DNA of 64,000 bases from UBA4466 sp963925035. GTDB lineage: Bacteria; Bacteroidota; Bacteroidia; Flavobacteriales_D; Crocinitomicaceae. Under the pieces are notes generated by a model. That model saw nothing but the letters and a program-made list of their open reading frames with translations. It was not told the DNA's origin and ran no database searches. The DNA lies in assembly GCA_963925035.1 (NCBI GenBank), contig CAWUSK010000007.1, forward strand, positions 62,001 through 126,000, read 5' to 3'. Positions 8,910 to 17,538 of this stretch are shown piece after piece. The position numbers and the translations under genes are program-made. The stretch's first letter is position 1. Each line of letters opens with the position of its first letter.

Positions 8910-10979
8910 ATGAAAATATTTTCTGACATATCACTTTGGTGGTTGCTTCCAATCGTGGCAATTGCAGTTACAGCATCGGTTTTTTATTATAAAAATCAGC
9001 AACAATTGGCGGATGCATCAAAAGGGCAGAGGAAGGTTCTGATTGGGTTTCGAGCAGTTATTATTGCGATGTTGCTACTTTTTCTTCTTGGAATTATAAT
9101 TGAAAACAAAGAGTACAAAACGGAAAAACCTATTTTTATTACATTGGTTGACAATTCTTCTTCAATGCTGAATTACAAAGACAGTTCGGATGTTAATAAA
9201 AAACTGAACGCTTTAACGAAAGGAATTAAGGAGAAATACAAAGAACGATTTGATTTTAAGGAGTACATTGTTGGATCAGACGTTACAGATAAGCGTATTG
9301 ACTTTTCTGAAGGAGAATCGAACTTAGACGCTGGATTTGAATTCATTTACAGTCAGTTTTACAACAGAAACATTGGCGGAATTTGTTTTGTCAGTGACGG
9401 AAATTACACAACGGGAAAAAGTCCTGTTTACAGCGCTCGAAAAATAAATTTAACGCCAGTTTTTTCAATTGGAGTAGGAGACACGGTAGTAAAGCGAGAT
9501 CAATTGGTTCGTGCAGTTTCAGCCAATCAAGTAGCATTTTTCAAAAACGATTTCCCGATTGAGATAGATATTGAAGCACGAAAAATGGGTAAAGGAAAAA
9601 GTACCGTTCGTTTATTCAAAGGGGAAAAAGAAATTGCACAACAAACGGTTGATTATATAGATGGGAAATTAGATTTCGCTCATGTTAACTTTTTGGTGAA
9701 TGCGGATGAAATAGGATTTGTACGCTATTCCGTTCGAATTGAAAACAAACAAAATGAAATCACGTATGAAAACAATGTTCGTAATTTTTACATCGAAGTA
9801 ATTGATTCGCGTACCAAAGTGTTAATTCTAGCAAAATCGCCGCATCCCGATTTAACTTCAATTCACACCGTTTTTGAGCAAGATGAAAATACAGAAGCCG
9901 AAATAAAACTTTTGAGTGATTGGAATGGTTCATTGAAAGATTACGCTTTATTGGTGTGGCACAATCCTGGAGCTGATCAAGCTGTGATAAATCAAATTAA
10001 TACGCACAAAATTCCAGTACTTTACATGTTGACAAGTCAGTCGAATGGAGGTGATGCAAGTGCATTGAACATTGGAATGAAATTATCTTCGAGAAATGGA
10101 ATCGATGAAGTGCAAGCAGAGTTGAATACTCAATTTCAATTGTTTGAATTGTCGGACGAATTAAAACGCTCGTTGCAATCGTGGCCTCCATTAAAAGTTC
10201 CATTTGGAAAAATAGAAACTAACGCAGGAAATACTCTGCTGTCTCAGCGAATTGGACAAGTGAAGAAAACGGATCCAATTCTTTATTTTGGTGGTGATAT
10301 GAACCGAAAATATGGTGTAATTATCGGAGAAGGATTGTGGAGATGGAAATTAATGGAATTTGCAAAAACACAAAAAACAACAAGTTATACGGAGTTAATT
10401 CAGCGAACAACGCAATATTTGACGGTAAAGAACAATACTGATCCATTCAGAGTGATTTTACCTAAACGCTTCAATAAAAACAATGAAGTACTTCTGAAAG
10501 CAGAGTATTACAATGCTTCAATGGAGCGAATTACAACACCAACTGTTAAGTTTGAATTGAAAAACGAAGAGAATAAAGTAATTCCTTATGAATTTGCGAA
10601 GTCAACCTCGGACTATACACTTTCGCTAGGGAAGTTGAAACAAGGAAAATATACTTGGAGTGCTTCCGCAGTATCAAATGGGAAAACAACTAAGAAAAGT
10701 GGCGTTTTTGTAGTAGAGGATATTTCAATTGAAATACTTTCAACACATGCAAATCATGCACTGTTGAAACAAATCGCAAACGAAACAAATGGAGAGTTTT
10801 ATACCTTGAGCAAAAGTGAGCAATTATTGAAAGATTTAGATACTAGAAAAGACATTGTGAACATTCAATATGAAGAATCAAATTTCAATGATTTAATTGA
10901 TTGGAAATGGTTATTTGCACTTATTGTAATGCTTCTTGGTGGTGAGTGGTTCTTACGCCGTTATTGGGGAACTTATTAA
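8910..10979 (+). CDS. VWA-like membrane protein
   Basis: 689 residues from the ATG at 8910. A longer frame from 8847 would begin inside the upstream terminator and across a promoter. Two transmembrane helices (about 8-25 and 40-60) precede a von Willebrand A-like domain with the MIDAS-type motif VDNSSSM near residue 80 and FVSDGNYT further on. A long extracytoplasmic region with Ig-like strands ends in one C-terminal helix followed by RRYWGTY. The architecture resembles the large Bacteroidota VWA proteins related to the Bat group. A role in envelope stress or complex assembly is only an inference; there is no MoxR gene next to it. It appears to be its own transcription unit. Confidence 0.7.
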   Translation: MKIFSDISLWWLLPIVAIAVTASVFYYKNQQQLADASKGQRKVLIGFRAVIIAMLLLFLLGIIIENKEYKTEKPIFITLVDNSSSMLNYKDSSDVNKKLNALTKGIKEKYKERFDFKEYIVGSDVTDKRIDFSEGESNLDAGFEFIYSQFYNRNIGGICFVSDGNYTTGKSPVYSARKINLTPVFSIGVGDTVVKRDQLVRAVSANQVAFFKNDFPIEIDIEARKMGKGKSTVRLFKGEKEIAQQTVDYIDGKLDFAHVNFLVNADEIGFVRYSVRIENKQNEITYENNVRNFYIEVIDSRTKVLILAKSPHPDLTSIHTVFEQDENTEAEIKLLSDWNGSLKDYALLVWHNPGADQAVINQINTHKIPVLYMLTSQSNGGDASALNIGMKLSSRNGIDEVQAELNTQFQLFELSDELKRSLQSWPPLKVPFGKIETNAGNTLLSQRIGQVKKTDPILYFGGDMNRKYGVIIGEGLWRWKLMEFAKTQKTTSYTELIQRTTQYLTVKNNTDPFRVILPKRFNKNNEVLLKAEYYNASMERITTPTVKFELKNEENKVIPYEFAKSTSDYTLSLGKLKQGKYTWSASAVSNGKTTKKSGVFVVEDISIEILSTHANHALLKQIANETNGEFYTLSKSEQLLKDLDTRKDIVNIQYEESNFNDLIDWKWLFALIVMLLGGEWFLRRYWGTY

Positions 10980-11050
10980 TGGTTTCTATATAGCGACTCT
11001 GCATCCTACTGGTTCAAATATATATATGTAATTCATGTTTTTATTATTTT

Positions 11051-11074
11051 TTTACATTAGTACAATATTGTAAA
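11051..11074. promoter_or_regulatory. Dyad TTTACA-N11-TTGTAAA upstream of small ORF
   Basis: TTTACA (11051-11056) and TTGTAAA (11068-11074) form an inverted repeat in the 146-nt gap before the 50-residue gene. Similar half-sites surround the XRE gene at 25.7 kb. It may be an operator or part of an AT-rich promoter; no clear TAnnTTTG was found here. Confidence 0.3.
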
Positions 11075-11125
11075 AAGAAGGCCGTTATTATAAATAACCA
11101 ATAACAATAAAATAACAGATTGCCT

Positions 11126-11278
11126 ATGTTGAAAAGCTACCCAAAAACTGCTCCTTGCGAAGAGTTAAAATTCGCGCCAAATTCAGCAACATTAAAAGCC
11201 ATATTAAATTATAGCAAGTCAATAGAGGTTAAATCCTCAAAAAAGACCAACCGGAAGTTGCTTTTAAACTTAAATTAA
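11126..11278 (+). CDS. Conserved-looking 50-residue basic small protein
   Basis: A complete short gene from ATG to TAA. It encodes 50 residues, Lys-rich with a hydrophobic end: ILNYSKSIEVKSSKK in the middle and KLLLNLN at the very C-terminus. I recall short Flavobacteriia proteins with the same layout, a YSKS-type motif followed by a terminal LLN, but cannot confirm homology here. A perfect 14-bp terminator begins 3 nt after the stop, so the 358-nt space between the VWA and pepO genes looks like a dedicated transcription unit for this peptide. No signal peptide or membrane helix. Function unknown. Confidence 0.6.
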   Translation: MLKSYPKTAPCEELKFAPNSATLKAILNYSKSIEVKSSKKTNRKLLLNLN

Positions 11279-11280
11279 AT

Positions 11281-11314
11281 AAAAAAAGACCGCTACAATT
11301 AGCGGTCTTTTTTT
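11281..11314. terminator. Strong bidirectional terminator
   Basis: A perfect 14-bp stem (11281-11294 with 11301-11314), a 6-nt loop, and A7/T7 flanks that work on both strands. It serves the 50-residue gene and the convergent pepO operon. Confidence 0.92.
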
Positions 11315-11337
11315 ATGTATGACTTTACTAGGTTTTT

Positions 11338-13455
11338 CTACCAAATCTTAGAAACTTTCTCTTTAGAGTTTCTCATTTCATCGCCTTCTTTCACGTTAAA
11401 CGCTTCAAAGAATTCTGGACAGTTCATCAATGGTCCGTTCACACGATACATTCCTGGGGAATGTGAATCGTTTGCAATTCTATTTTTTAACTCAGCTTCG
11501 GTATAATTAATTTTCCATAATTGTGCGTAAGCAATAAAGAAACGTTGAGCTGGAGAAAATCCGTTAATGATTTTGTTTGCTTTAAATTCATTTGTTTTAG
11601 TGTATGCATAATATGCCATTGTTAAACCTCCTAAATCAGCAATATTTTCTCCCATAGTTAAATCAGGATTTACACAATGTCCATCAACTGGGCAAAACAA
11701 CTCAAAAGTTTCTCCTAATTTTCCTGTTCGCTCTTCGAATGATTTTCTATCCTCGTCTGACCACCAGTTAGTGAAAGATCCATCTGCAGCAAATTTAGAC
11801 CCAGTATCGTCAAATCCGTGCGTGAACTCGTGGCCAATCACCATTCCAATGCGTCCGTAGTTAATTGCATCATCGTATTCCTCACTAAAGAAAGGAGCTT
11901 GCATAATTCCTGCTGGAAAAACAATTTCATTTAGAAGTGGGTGATAGTAGGCGTTTATCATGTGTGCTGGCATCTCCCATTCTTCTTTGTCTACTTTTTC
12001 ATTCAATTTATTGATGTTCTTAGTATGTGCAAACCGTTCCAGTTCACGATTGTTTTCAACTAAATTAGTCGAACTGAATTTTAAAGTGCTGAAATCTTGA
12101 TATTTAGTTGGATACCCCAGTTTACGTCCAATAGCTTTTAATTTTATTAACGCTTCGTTTTTCGTAGTTGGACTCATCCAATCCAATTTATTAATTCGTT
12201 CACCAAACACAGAAAGTAAATTATCAACCATTTCATCAACTCTATTTCTTGCAGTTTCTGAGAAATGTCGACCAACAAAAACTTTACCTAAAAGTTCATT
12301 CATTGAAGAGTTTGTAATCGCATTTATTGCTTGTTCATTCATTGGTTTCATTTCAGACTTTCCAGTCAAAATTTTGCCATAAAAGATAAAATTTTCTTCA
12401 ATCATTGCTTTGTCCAATTGATTAGCGTAATGATTCACTACCTTCCAAAGAAGGTAGTTTTTCCAATCTTCTAATTCAACTTTTGTAATCAACTTATCGA
12501 TTTGGCTAAAGAATAAAGGTTGCTCAACAATAAGTTCCATTCGGCTATCGACAGTAATTCCAGACAATTCGAAATATGATTTTAATTTTAGGGAAGGGTA
12601 TCTTTTTTCTGTAAGTCCAATTCCGTGCTTGTTATATGTGTTTTCTGGCACTCTTTGCTCTGCTAGCGACATCATAGACTTTGCTAAAAGAGTTTCGAAG
12701 TTGGAAACCGAATGTGCTTTTTCTTTTGGATTTGGAATTTTTGCTAGCGTTAATATATTGCTGATATGGTTGGTATATGCGTCAGAAATTTCATGTTTAT
12801 CATCACTTAAGTAGTAATCTTTATTCGGTAGACCAATTCCACCTTGTGAAATGTATATCATATTAGTTGTTACGTTTTTCATGTCTTGGGTCACATATGA
12901 ATTGAATAACGACGGTATGCCTACCTGATGATGTTTGACTAGTAAAGGAATAATATCATCTTTGGAAGCTAATTTTAGGACTTCATCTATTTCCTTTTGA
13001 ATAGGAGAAAGTCCTATCGAATTCCTAGTTTGCAGATTCGTAAAAGATTGGTAGTAATATCCTAATAACTGTAAATCGGAAGTAAAGTTGCGATTAACAT
13101 TATTTGCAGTAGACCGTATGTCTGCTTCTTTCTTGTAGCTGTTTTTAGCTGCATCCTCTAATATAGCGGTAAGTTTCTTATTGTTAGAAATTTCCAATTC
13201 ATTAAAACTTCCCCAACGGGATTCTGATGGTGGAACAGGATTTTTGTCTATCCAATTTCCATTTGCAAAACGAAAAAAATCATCCTGTGGACGAACTGTT
13301 TGATCCAAATTTTCCATCTCAATTGAAGATGAATTACCATCGATGGTAGTTGACTCAACTATTGTCTCTGGTTCAGTTGATTCTACAACTTTTTTTGTAG
13401 AGTCACAGCTTGATAGTCCGATTACAATCGAAATTGGAAGTAAGTAATAACGCAT
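11338..13455 (-). CDS. pepO: M13 family zinc metallopeptidase (PepO/neprilysin-like), lipoprotein
   Basis: 705 residues. The N-terminus ends in a lipobox (IGLSSC), so it is probably a lipoprotein facing the periplasm. The M13 N-terminal domain starts with RPQDDFFRFANGNW. The catalytic domain has the zinc motif HEFTH (542-546) and the third ligand in ENIADLGG (Glu603). NAYYHPLLNEIVFPAGI and the C-terminal W end are family hallmarks. It cleaves oligopeptides. It is the last gene of the operon with the acyl-CoA carboxylase subunit and elaA, 4 nt after elaA. Confidence 0.93.
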   Translation of the reverse strand: MRYYLLPISIVIGLSSCDSTKKVVESTEPETIVESTTIDGNSSSIEMENLDQTVRPQDDFFRFANGNWIDKNPVPPSESRWGSFNELEISNNKKLTAILEDAAKNSYKKEADIRSTANNVNRNFTSDLQLLGYYYQSFTNLQTRNSIGLSPIQKEIDEVLKLASKDDIIPLLVKHHQVGIPSLFNSYVTQDMKNVTTNMIYISQGGIGLPNKDYYLSDDKHEISDAYTNHISNILTLAKIPNPKEKAHSVSNFETLLAKSMMSLAEQRVPENTYNKHGIGLTEKRYPSLKLKSYFELSGITVDSRMELIVEQPLFFSQIDKLITKVELEDWKNYLLWKVVNHYANQLDKAMIEENFIFYGKILTGKSEMKPMNEQAINAITNSSMNELLGKVFVGRHFSETARNRVDEMVDNLLSVFGERINKLDWMSPTTKNEALIKLKAIGRKLGYPTKYQDFSTLKFSSTNLVENNRELERFAHTKNINKLNEKVDKEEWEMPAHMINAYYHPLLNEIVFPAGIMQAPFFSEEYDDAINYGRIGMVIGHEFTHGFDDTGSKFAADGSFTNWWSDEDRKSFEERTGKLGETFELFCPVDGHCVNPDLTMGENIADLGGLTMAYYAYTKTNEFKANKIINGFSPAQRFFIAYAQLWKINYTEAELKNRIANDSHSPGMYRVNGPLMNCPEFFEAFNVKEGDEMRNSKEKVSKIW

Positions 13456-13459
13456 TGAT

Positions 13460-13918
13460 TTAATTTTTTGGTGTAAATCTCATCTCAACATGTGGAATAT
13501 TGTCTTCTAGATACTCCTTCCCAGTTGAATAAAATTGATGTTGTTCGTAATATTTTTCTAGATGCTTTTGTGCAGAAATTTGAATTGGTGTATTTCCAAA
13601 TTCAACACCACAGAATTCAACAGACTTGATCATCAAATCATGTCCAACTCCATTTCCGCGGATTGATTCATCAATAACGACGCGACCGATAGAGGTGTCG
13701 TCATAAGAAACGCCGGGAGGAAGAATTCGAGCTGTAGCGACAATATCACCGGTTCCATTCCTGCAAATCAAATGATACGCCTTTTTGTCTTTACCATCCA
13801 GTTCAAGGTAGGGACAGTTTTGTTCCACTACAAATACTTTTATTCGTAAAGCAATAATATCATGAAACTCATTCAACGACAAGTCGTTGTAATGTTTTAC
13901 TTGCCAGTTTAATACCAT
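13460..13918 (-). CDS. elaA: ElaA-type GNAT N-acetyltransferase
   Basis: 152 residues, the usual ElaA length. The N-terminal block (LRIKVFVVEQNCPY-x-E-x-DGKD) is diagnostic of the ElaA subgroup, and the acetyl-CoA loop R-G-N-G-V-G-H-D lies at about 96-103. GNAT enzymes transfer acetyl from acetyl-CoA to an amine; the ElaA substrate is not known. It sits 4 nt after the carboxylase gene and 4 nt before pepO, so the three genes are cotranscribed. Confidence 0.88.
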   Translation of the reverse strand: MVLNWQVKHYNDLSLNEFHDIIALRIKVFVVEQNCPYLELDGKDKKAYHLICRNGTGDIVATARILPPGVSYDDTSIGRVVIDESIRGNGVGHDLMIKSVEFCGVEFGNTPIQISAQKHLEKYYEQHQFYSTGKEYLEDNIPHVEMRFTPKN

Positions 13919-13922
13919 AATT

Positions 13923-15566
13923 TTATGTTTGAATTACTCCTACGTTATATTGTTTTTCAGCTTTTTTATGACTAGCCATTTCAATTCCTATTGAAATTAC
14001 TTTACGTGTATCAGCAGGGTCAATAATTGCATCAATCCAAAGTCTGCTTGCCGCGTAATATGGCGATGTTTGCTTGTCATATCTGTTTTTTATCGAATCG
14101 AACAATTCTTTTTCACGTTCTGGAGTAATCTCTTCTCCTTTTGACTTTAAAGAAGCGACTTCAATTTGAAGCAAAACTTTTGCTGCAGCAGAACCACCCA
14201 TAACAGCAAGTTCGGCTGTGGGCCAACTAACAATTAATCGTGGATCATACGCTTTTCCACACATGGCATAATTTCCAGCCCCATAAGAGTTTCCAGTTAC
14301 AATTGTAAACTTAGGAACAACAGAATTTGCCATCGCGCTAACCATTTTGGCTCCGTCTTTAATAATTCCACCGTGTTCACTTTTTGAACCAACCATAAAT
14401 CCAGTTACGTCTTGCAAAAATACAAGTGGAATGTTTTTTTGATTGCAATTCATAATGAAGCGAGCAGATTTATCAGCAGAATCTGAATAGATTACACCAC
14501 CAAACTGCATTTCACCTTTGGCATTTTTTACAATTTCTCGGTTATTCGCTACAATTCCAACAGCCCATCCGTCAATTCGCGCATAAGCACAAACGATAGA
14601 CTTTCCGTAATCTGATTTATACTCCGTGAAAGCAGAATCATCCACGATACATTTAAGAAGCTCTTTTACACTATATGGTTTAGAGCGATCCGCAGGTAAT
14701 ATTCCGTAGACATCCTTTGGGTCGCGTTTTGGATCAATGGGTTCTTTACGGTCGAAACCGGCAGTTTCCGAATGTCCAACTTTATCCATTAAATCACGAA
14801 TGGTTTTTAAACATTCTTCGTCATTTTCAACGTTGTAATCACACACACCTGAAATTTCTGTATGTGTTGTAGCTCCGCCTAATGTTTCATTGTCAATTGT
14901 TTCTCCAATTGCAGCTTTCACTAAGTAAGAACCAGCTAAGAAAATTGTGCCTGTTTTGTTTACGATCAACGATTCGTCAGACATAATAGGTAAGTATGCA
15001 CCGCCAGCAACACAGCTTCCCATAACGGCAGAAATTTGAACAATCCCCATTGAACTCATTACTGCATTATTTCTAAAAATTCGTCCAAAATGTTCTTTGT
15101 CAGGGAATATTTCATCTTGTAAAGGTAAGAAAACACCTGCCGAATCTACCAAGTAAATAATAGGCAATCTATTTTCCATTGCAATTTCTTGTGCTCTTAA
15201 ATTCTTCTTTCCTGTAATTGGAAACCAAGCACCTGCTTTCACTGTAGCGTCGTTTGCAACTACGATACACTGCTTACCTTTTACATAACCGATTACAATT
15301 ACAACGCCAGCAGCAGGACAGCCACCGTGTTCATCATACATTTCGTATCCGGCAATAGCGCCCATTTCAAATCGATTGGTATCTGTATCTAGCAGAAGGT
15401 CAATTCGTTCACGAGCAGTTAATTTACCACTTGCGTGTAGTTTATCGACGCGTTGTTTTCCTCCGCCTTCATAAATTGCATTCAATTCGCGTTCAAGCGC
15501 AGAAATCTTAAGCCGCATTGCATCATCATTCTTGTTGAATTCCAGTTCTTTATTGGATATACCCAT
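13923..15566 (-). CDS. Acyl-CoA carboxylase, carboxyltransferase (beta) subunit
   Basis: 547 residues, a two-domain crotonase-fold carboxyltransferase. The N-terminal half contains GKLTARERIDLLLD and the middle GGAYLPIMSDE. The C-terminal half has QDVTGFMVGS, GNSYGAGNYAMCGKAY and the oxyanion loop MGGSAAAKVL. The closest overall pattern is methylcrotonyl-/propionyl-type acyl-CoA carboxylase, which moves carboxyl from biotin to an acyl-CoA. The biotin-carrying alpha subunit is not adjacent, so the substrate cannot be fixed. It is first in the operon with elaA and pepO, and is driven by TATATTTG at 15591-15598. Confidence 0.9.
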   Translation of the reverse strand: MGISNKELEFNKNDDAMRLKISALERELNAIYEGGGKQRVDKLHASGKLTARERIDLLLDTDTNRFEMGAIAGYEMYDEHGGCPAAGVVIVIGYVKGKQCIVVANDATVKAGAWFPITGKKNLRAQEIAMENRLPIIYLVDSAGVFLPLQDEIFPDKEHFGRIFRNNAVMSSMGIVQISAVMGSCVAGGAYLPIMSDESLIVNKTGTIFLAGSYLVKAAIGETIDNETLGGATTHTEISGVCDYNVENDEECLKTIRDLMDKVGHSETAGFDRKEPIDPKRDPKDVYGILPADRSKPYSVKELLKCIVDDSAFTEYKSDYGKSIVCAYARIDGWAVGIVANNREIVKNAKGEMQFGGVIYSDSADKSARFIMNCNQKNIPLVFLQDVTGFMVGSKSEHGGIIKDGAKMVSAMANSVVPKFTIVTGNSYGAGNYAMCGKAYDPRLIVSWPTAELAVMGGSAAAKVLLQIEVASLKSKGEEITPEREKELFDSIKNRYDKQTSPYYAASRLWIDAIIDPADTRKVISIGIEMASHKKAEKQYNVGVIQT

Positions 15567-15590
15567 TTTTTTTTAAATTCATTTTGGTTC

Positions 15591-15598
15591 CCAAATAT
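15591..15598 (-). promoter_or_regulatory. -7 element of carboxylase-elaA-pepO operon
   Basis: TATATTTG on the minus strand, 24 nt before the ATG at 15566. Confidence 0.6.
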
Positions 15599-15688
15599 AA
15601 TCAATTCTTAAAGTTCAAGCGGTTGTTTTGCGCATTAATGAACATTCAAATGTTAGAAAATCATAAAATACAATACCAACAAATAAGG

Positions 15689-15696
15689 TATCTTTG
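15689..15696 (+). promoter_or_regulatory. -7 element of pcm promoter
   Basis: TATCTTTG, an exact TAnnTTTG match, ends only 4 nt before the ATG at 15701. Transcription would start at or next to the start codon. Confidence 0.65.
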
Positions 15697-15700
15697 CTGC

Positions 15701-16345
15701 ATGCAAGATTCGTTTAAGTACAAAGGAATGCGTAGAAAGTTAATTAATGAACTGCGCGAAAAGGGAATTTCAGATGAAACAATACTAAATGCGTTTGATG
15801 TAATTCCTCGTCATTATTTCTTAGACAATGCATTTGCTGAACAAGCATATTCCAATATGCCATTTCAAATTGGAGCAGGGCAGACGATTAGCCACCCATA
15901 TACTGTTGCATTTCAAACTCAATTGCTCGATATAAAAAAAGGAGAAAAGATACTTGAAATTGGATCTGGTTCTGGGTTTCAGACTTCCGTTTTATGTGAA
16001 ATGGGTGCTAAGGTTTTTAGCATTGAGCGTCATAAATCGTTGCACCTAAAAGCAAAACAAATTGTGCAGTTTCTCAATTACAATGCGCGACTTTCTTATG
16101 GAGATGGCTACAAAGGTCTTCCGTCTTATGCACCATTTGATAAAATTATTATTACGTGTGGAGCACCCGATATTCCTCAGGATTTAGTAGATCAATTGAA
16201 AGTAGGAGGGATTATGATTATTCCAATAGGCGAAGGGAAGGAGCAGCAAATGTTGCGCATTACAAAAGTATCAGATATTGAAATTGCGCAAGAAGAATTT
16301 GGCGTTTTCAGCTTCGTTCCTATGCTGGAGAGCAAGGTGAAATAG
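15701..16345 (+). CDS. pcm: Protein-L-isoaspartate O-methyltransferase
   Basis: 214 residues from the ATG at 15701. An in-frame GTG at 15584 would add 39 residues but places the promoter inside the gene, and the family starts here (SFKYKGMRRKLINEL). The SAM-binding motif I is EIGSGSGFQTSVL. The pre-motif GAGQTISHPYTVAFQTQLL and IPIGEGKEQQM near the end are typical PCMT signatures. It repairs isoaspartyl residues in aged proteins using S-adenosylmethionine. Monocistronic; the stop is followed by a hairpin shared with trxB. Confidence 0.93.
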   Translation: MQDSFKYKGMRRKLINELREKGISDETILNAFDVIPRHYFLDNAFAEQAYSNMPFQIGAGQTISHPYTVAFQTQLLDIKKGEKILEIGSGSGFQTSVLCEMGAKVFSIERHKSLHLKAKQIVQFLNYNARLSYGDGYKGLPSYAPFDKIIITCGAPDIPQDLVDQLKVGGIMIIPIGEGKEQQMLRITKVSDIEIAQEEFGVFSFVPMLESKVK

Positions 16346-16346
16346 A

Positions 16347-16384
16347 ATTATGAATTGCGGATTTGTTAATTCCGAATTCATAAT
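16347..16384. terminator. Convergent hairpin between pcm and trxB
   Basis: ATTATGAATT (16347-16356) pairs perfectly with 16375-16384, extended by CGGA/TCCG across one bulged G. There is no long T run, so termination strength is uncertain. Confidence 0.55.
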
Positions 16385-16396
16385 CCTTAATTAAAT

Positions 16397-17347
16397 TTAA
16401 TGTCCTTTTGCCGCTAAATATCTTTCAGCATCTAAAGCAGCAATACATCCAGTTCCAGCAGCAGTAACAGCCTGACGGTATGTTTTGTCAGCAGCATCAC
16501 CAGCAACGAAAACACCTGGTACATTCGTTAAAGAAGTTCCTGGTTTTTCATACTTAATATAACCAACTTCATCCAAGTTAAGGAAATCTTTGAATATATC
16601 TGTGTTTGGTTTATGTCCAATAGCCACGAAGAAACCAGTACATGGGATCGTTGTTTCTTCTCCAGTAACGCTGTTTTTCACTAACGCACCTGTTACACCT
16701 TGTCCATCACCAAGAACTTCTACTGTATTTGTGCTGTATAAGATTTCAATGTTTGGCGTGTTATTTACACGTTCTGCCATTATTTTTGACGCTCTAAATT
16801 CATTTTTACGAACGATCATTGTCACTTTCGTGCATAGTTTAGATAAATAGTGTGCTTCTTCACATGCAGAATCACCAGCGCCTACGATCACAGTTTCTTG
16901 CCCGCGGTAAAAGAATCCATCACAAACTGCACATGCAGAAACACCTCCGCCCATTTCCAAATATTTTTGTTCACTTTCTAATCCTAAATATTTTGCAGCT
17001 GCACCAGTAGAAATCACAACTGTTTCAGCGTGAATTTCAGTTCCGTCATCGGCCCAGCATTTATGTATATCTCCAGAGAAATCAACCTTCGTGATGAATC
17101 CAAAACGTACATCTGTTTCAAATCGCTTTGCTTGCGCCTCTAACTGAACCATCATTTCTGGGCCAGTAACTCCGTCAGGATATCCCGGGAAATTTTCAAC
17201 TTCATTTGTAGTTGTTAATTGTCCACCTGGCTGCATTCCTTGATACATTACTGGGTGCATATCAGCACGCGCAGCATAAATTGCCGCAGTATATCCTGCA
17301 GGACCTGATCCTATGATGAGGCATTTTACATTTTCTATTTTACTCAT
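16397..17347 (-). CDS. trxB: Thioredoxin-disulfide reductase
   Basis: 316 residues. The N-terminal FAD-binding motif is GSGPAGYTAAIYAARA, the redox-active pair is Cys139/Cys142 in CAVCDG, and the NADPH-binding GAGDSACEEA and the C-terminal FVAGDAAD are all present. The enzyme reduces thioredoxin with NADPH and supports ribonucleotide reduction and oxidative-stress repair. Transcribed alone from a promoter with TATTTTTG at 17386-17393, divergent from the helicase gene. Confidence 0.96.
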   Translation of the reverse strand: MSKIENVKCLIIGSGPAGYTAAIYAARADMHPVMYQGMQPGGQLTTTNEVENFPGYPDGVTGPEMMVQLEAQAKRFETDVRFGFITKVDFSGDIHKCWADDGTEIHAETVVISTGAAAKYLGLESEQKYLEMGGGVSACAVCDGFFYRGQETVIVGAGDSACEEAHYLSKLCTKVTMIVRKNEFRASKIMAERVNNTPNIEILYSTNTVEVLGDGQGVTGALVKNSVTGEETTIPCTGFFVAIGHKPNTDIFKDFLNLDEVGYIKYEKPGTSLTNVPGVFVAGDAADKTYRQAVTAAGTGCIAALDAERYLAAKGH

Positions 17348-17385
17348 TATTTTATATTCTAATTTGTTCTGTCGTTAATCATCTA

Positions 17386-17393
17386 CAAAAATA
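17386..17393 (-). promoter_or_regulatory. -7 element of trxB promoter
   Basis: TATTTTTG on the minus strand, 38 nt before the ATG at 17347. Confidence 0.55.
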
Positions 17394-17483
17394 ATCGTTT
17401 AATGAAGAATAGCCATAAAAATCTAAAAATGTATGCTTTTGATAGGAATCAAAGAATAAAAACATAAATGAACCGCGCTACAA

Positions 17484-17514
17484 TTTGTTATTGACGAAAA
17501 AGACAGTAATTTTG
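17484..17514 (+). promoter_or_regulatory. Complete Bacteroidota promoter of helicase gene
   Basis: TTTG (17484-17487), a 19-nt spacer and TAATTTTG (17507-17514) match the full TTTG-N19-TAnnTTTG consensus. The alternative upstream TTG start at 17485 falls inside the -33 box and is therefore rejected. Confidence 0.8.
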
Positions 17515-17538
17515 TACCCGCTTTTTGCACCAGATTAT

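Noticed and set aside
11315..13440. Open reading frames antisense to pepO and other genes
   Set aside because: They lie wholly inside well-supported genes, have low-complexity or shadow composition and lack promoters or family motifs.
17485..17538. Longer N-terminus for the helicase at 17539, starting at TTG
   Set aside because: The TTG is part of a TTTG -33 box in a perfect TTTG-N19-TAATTTTG promoter.
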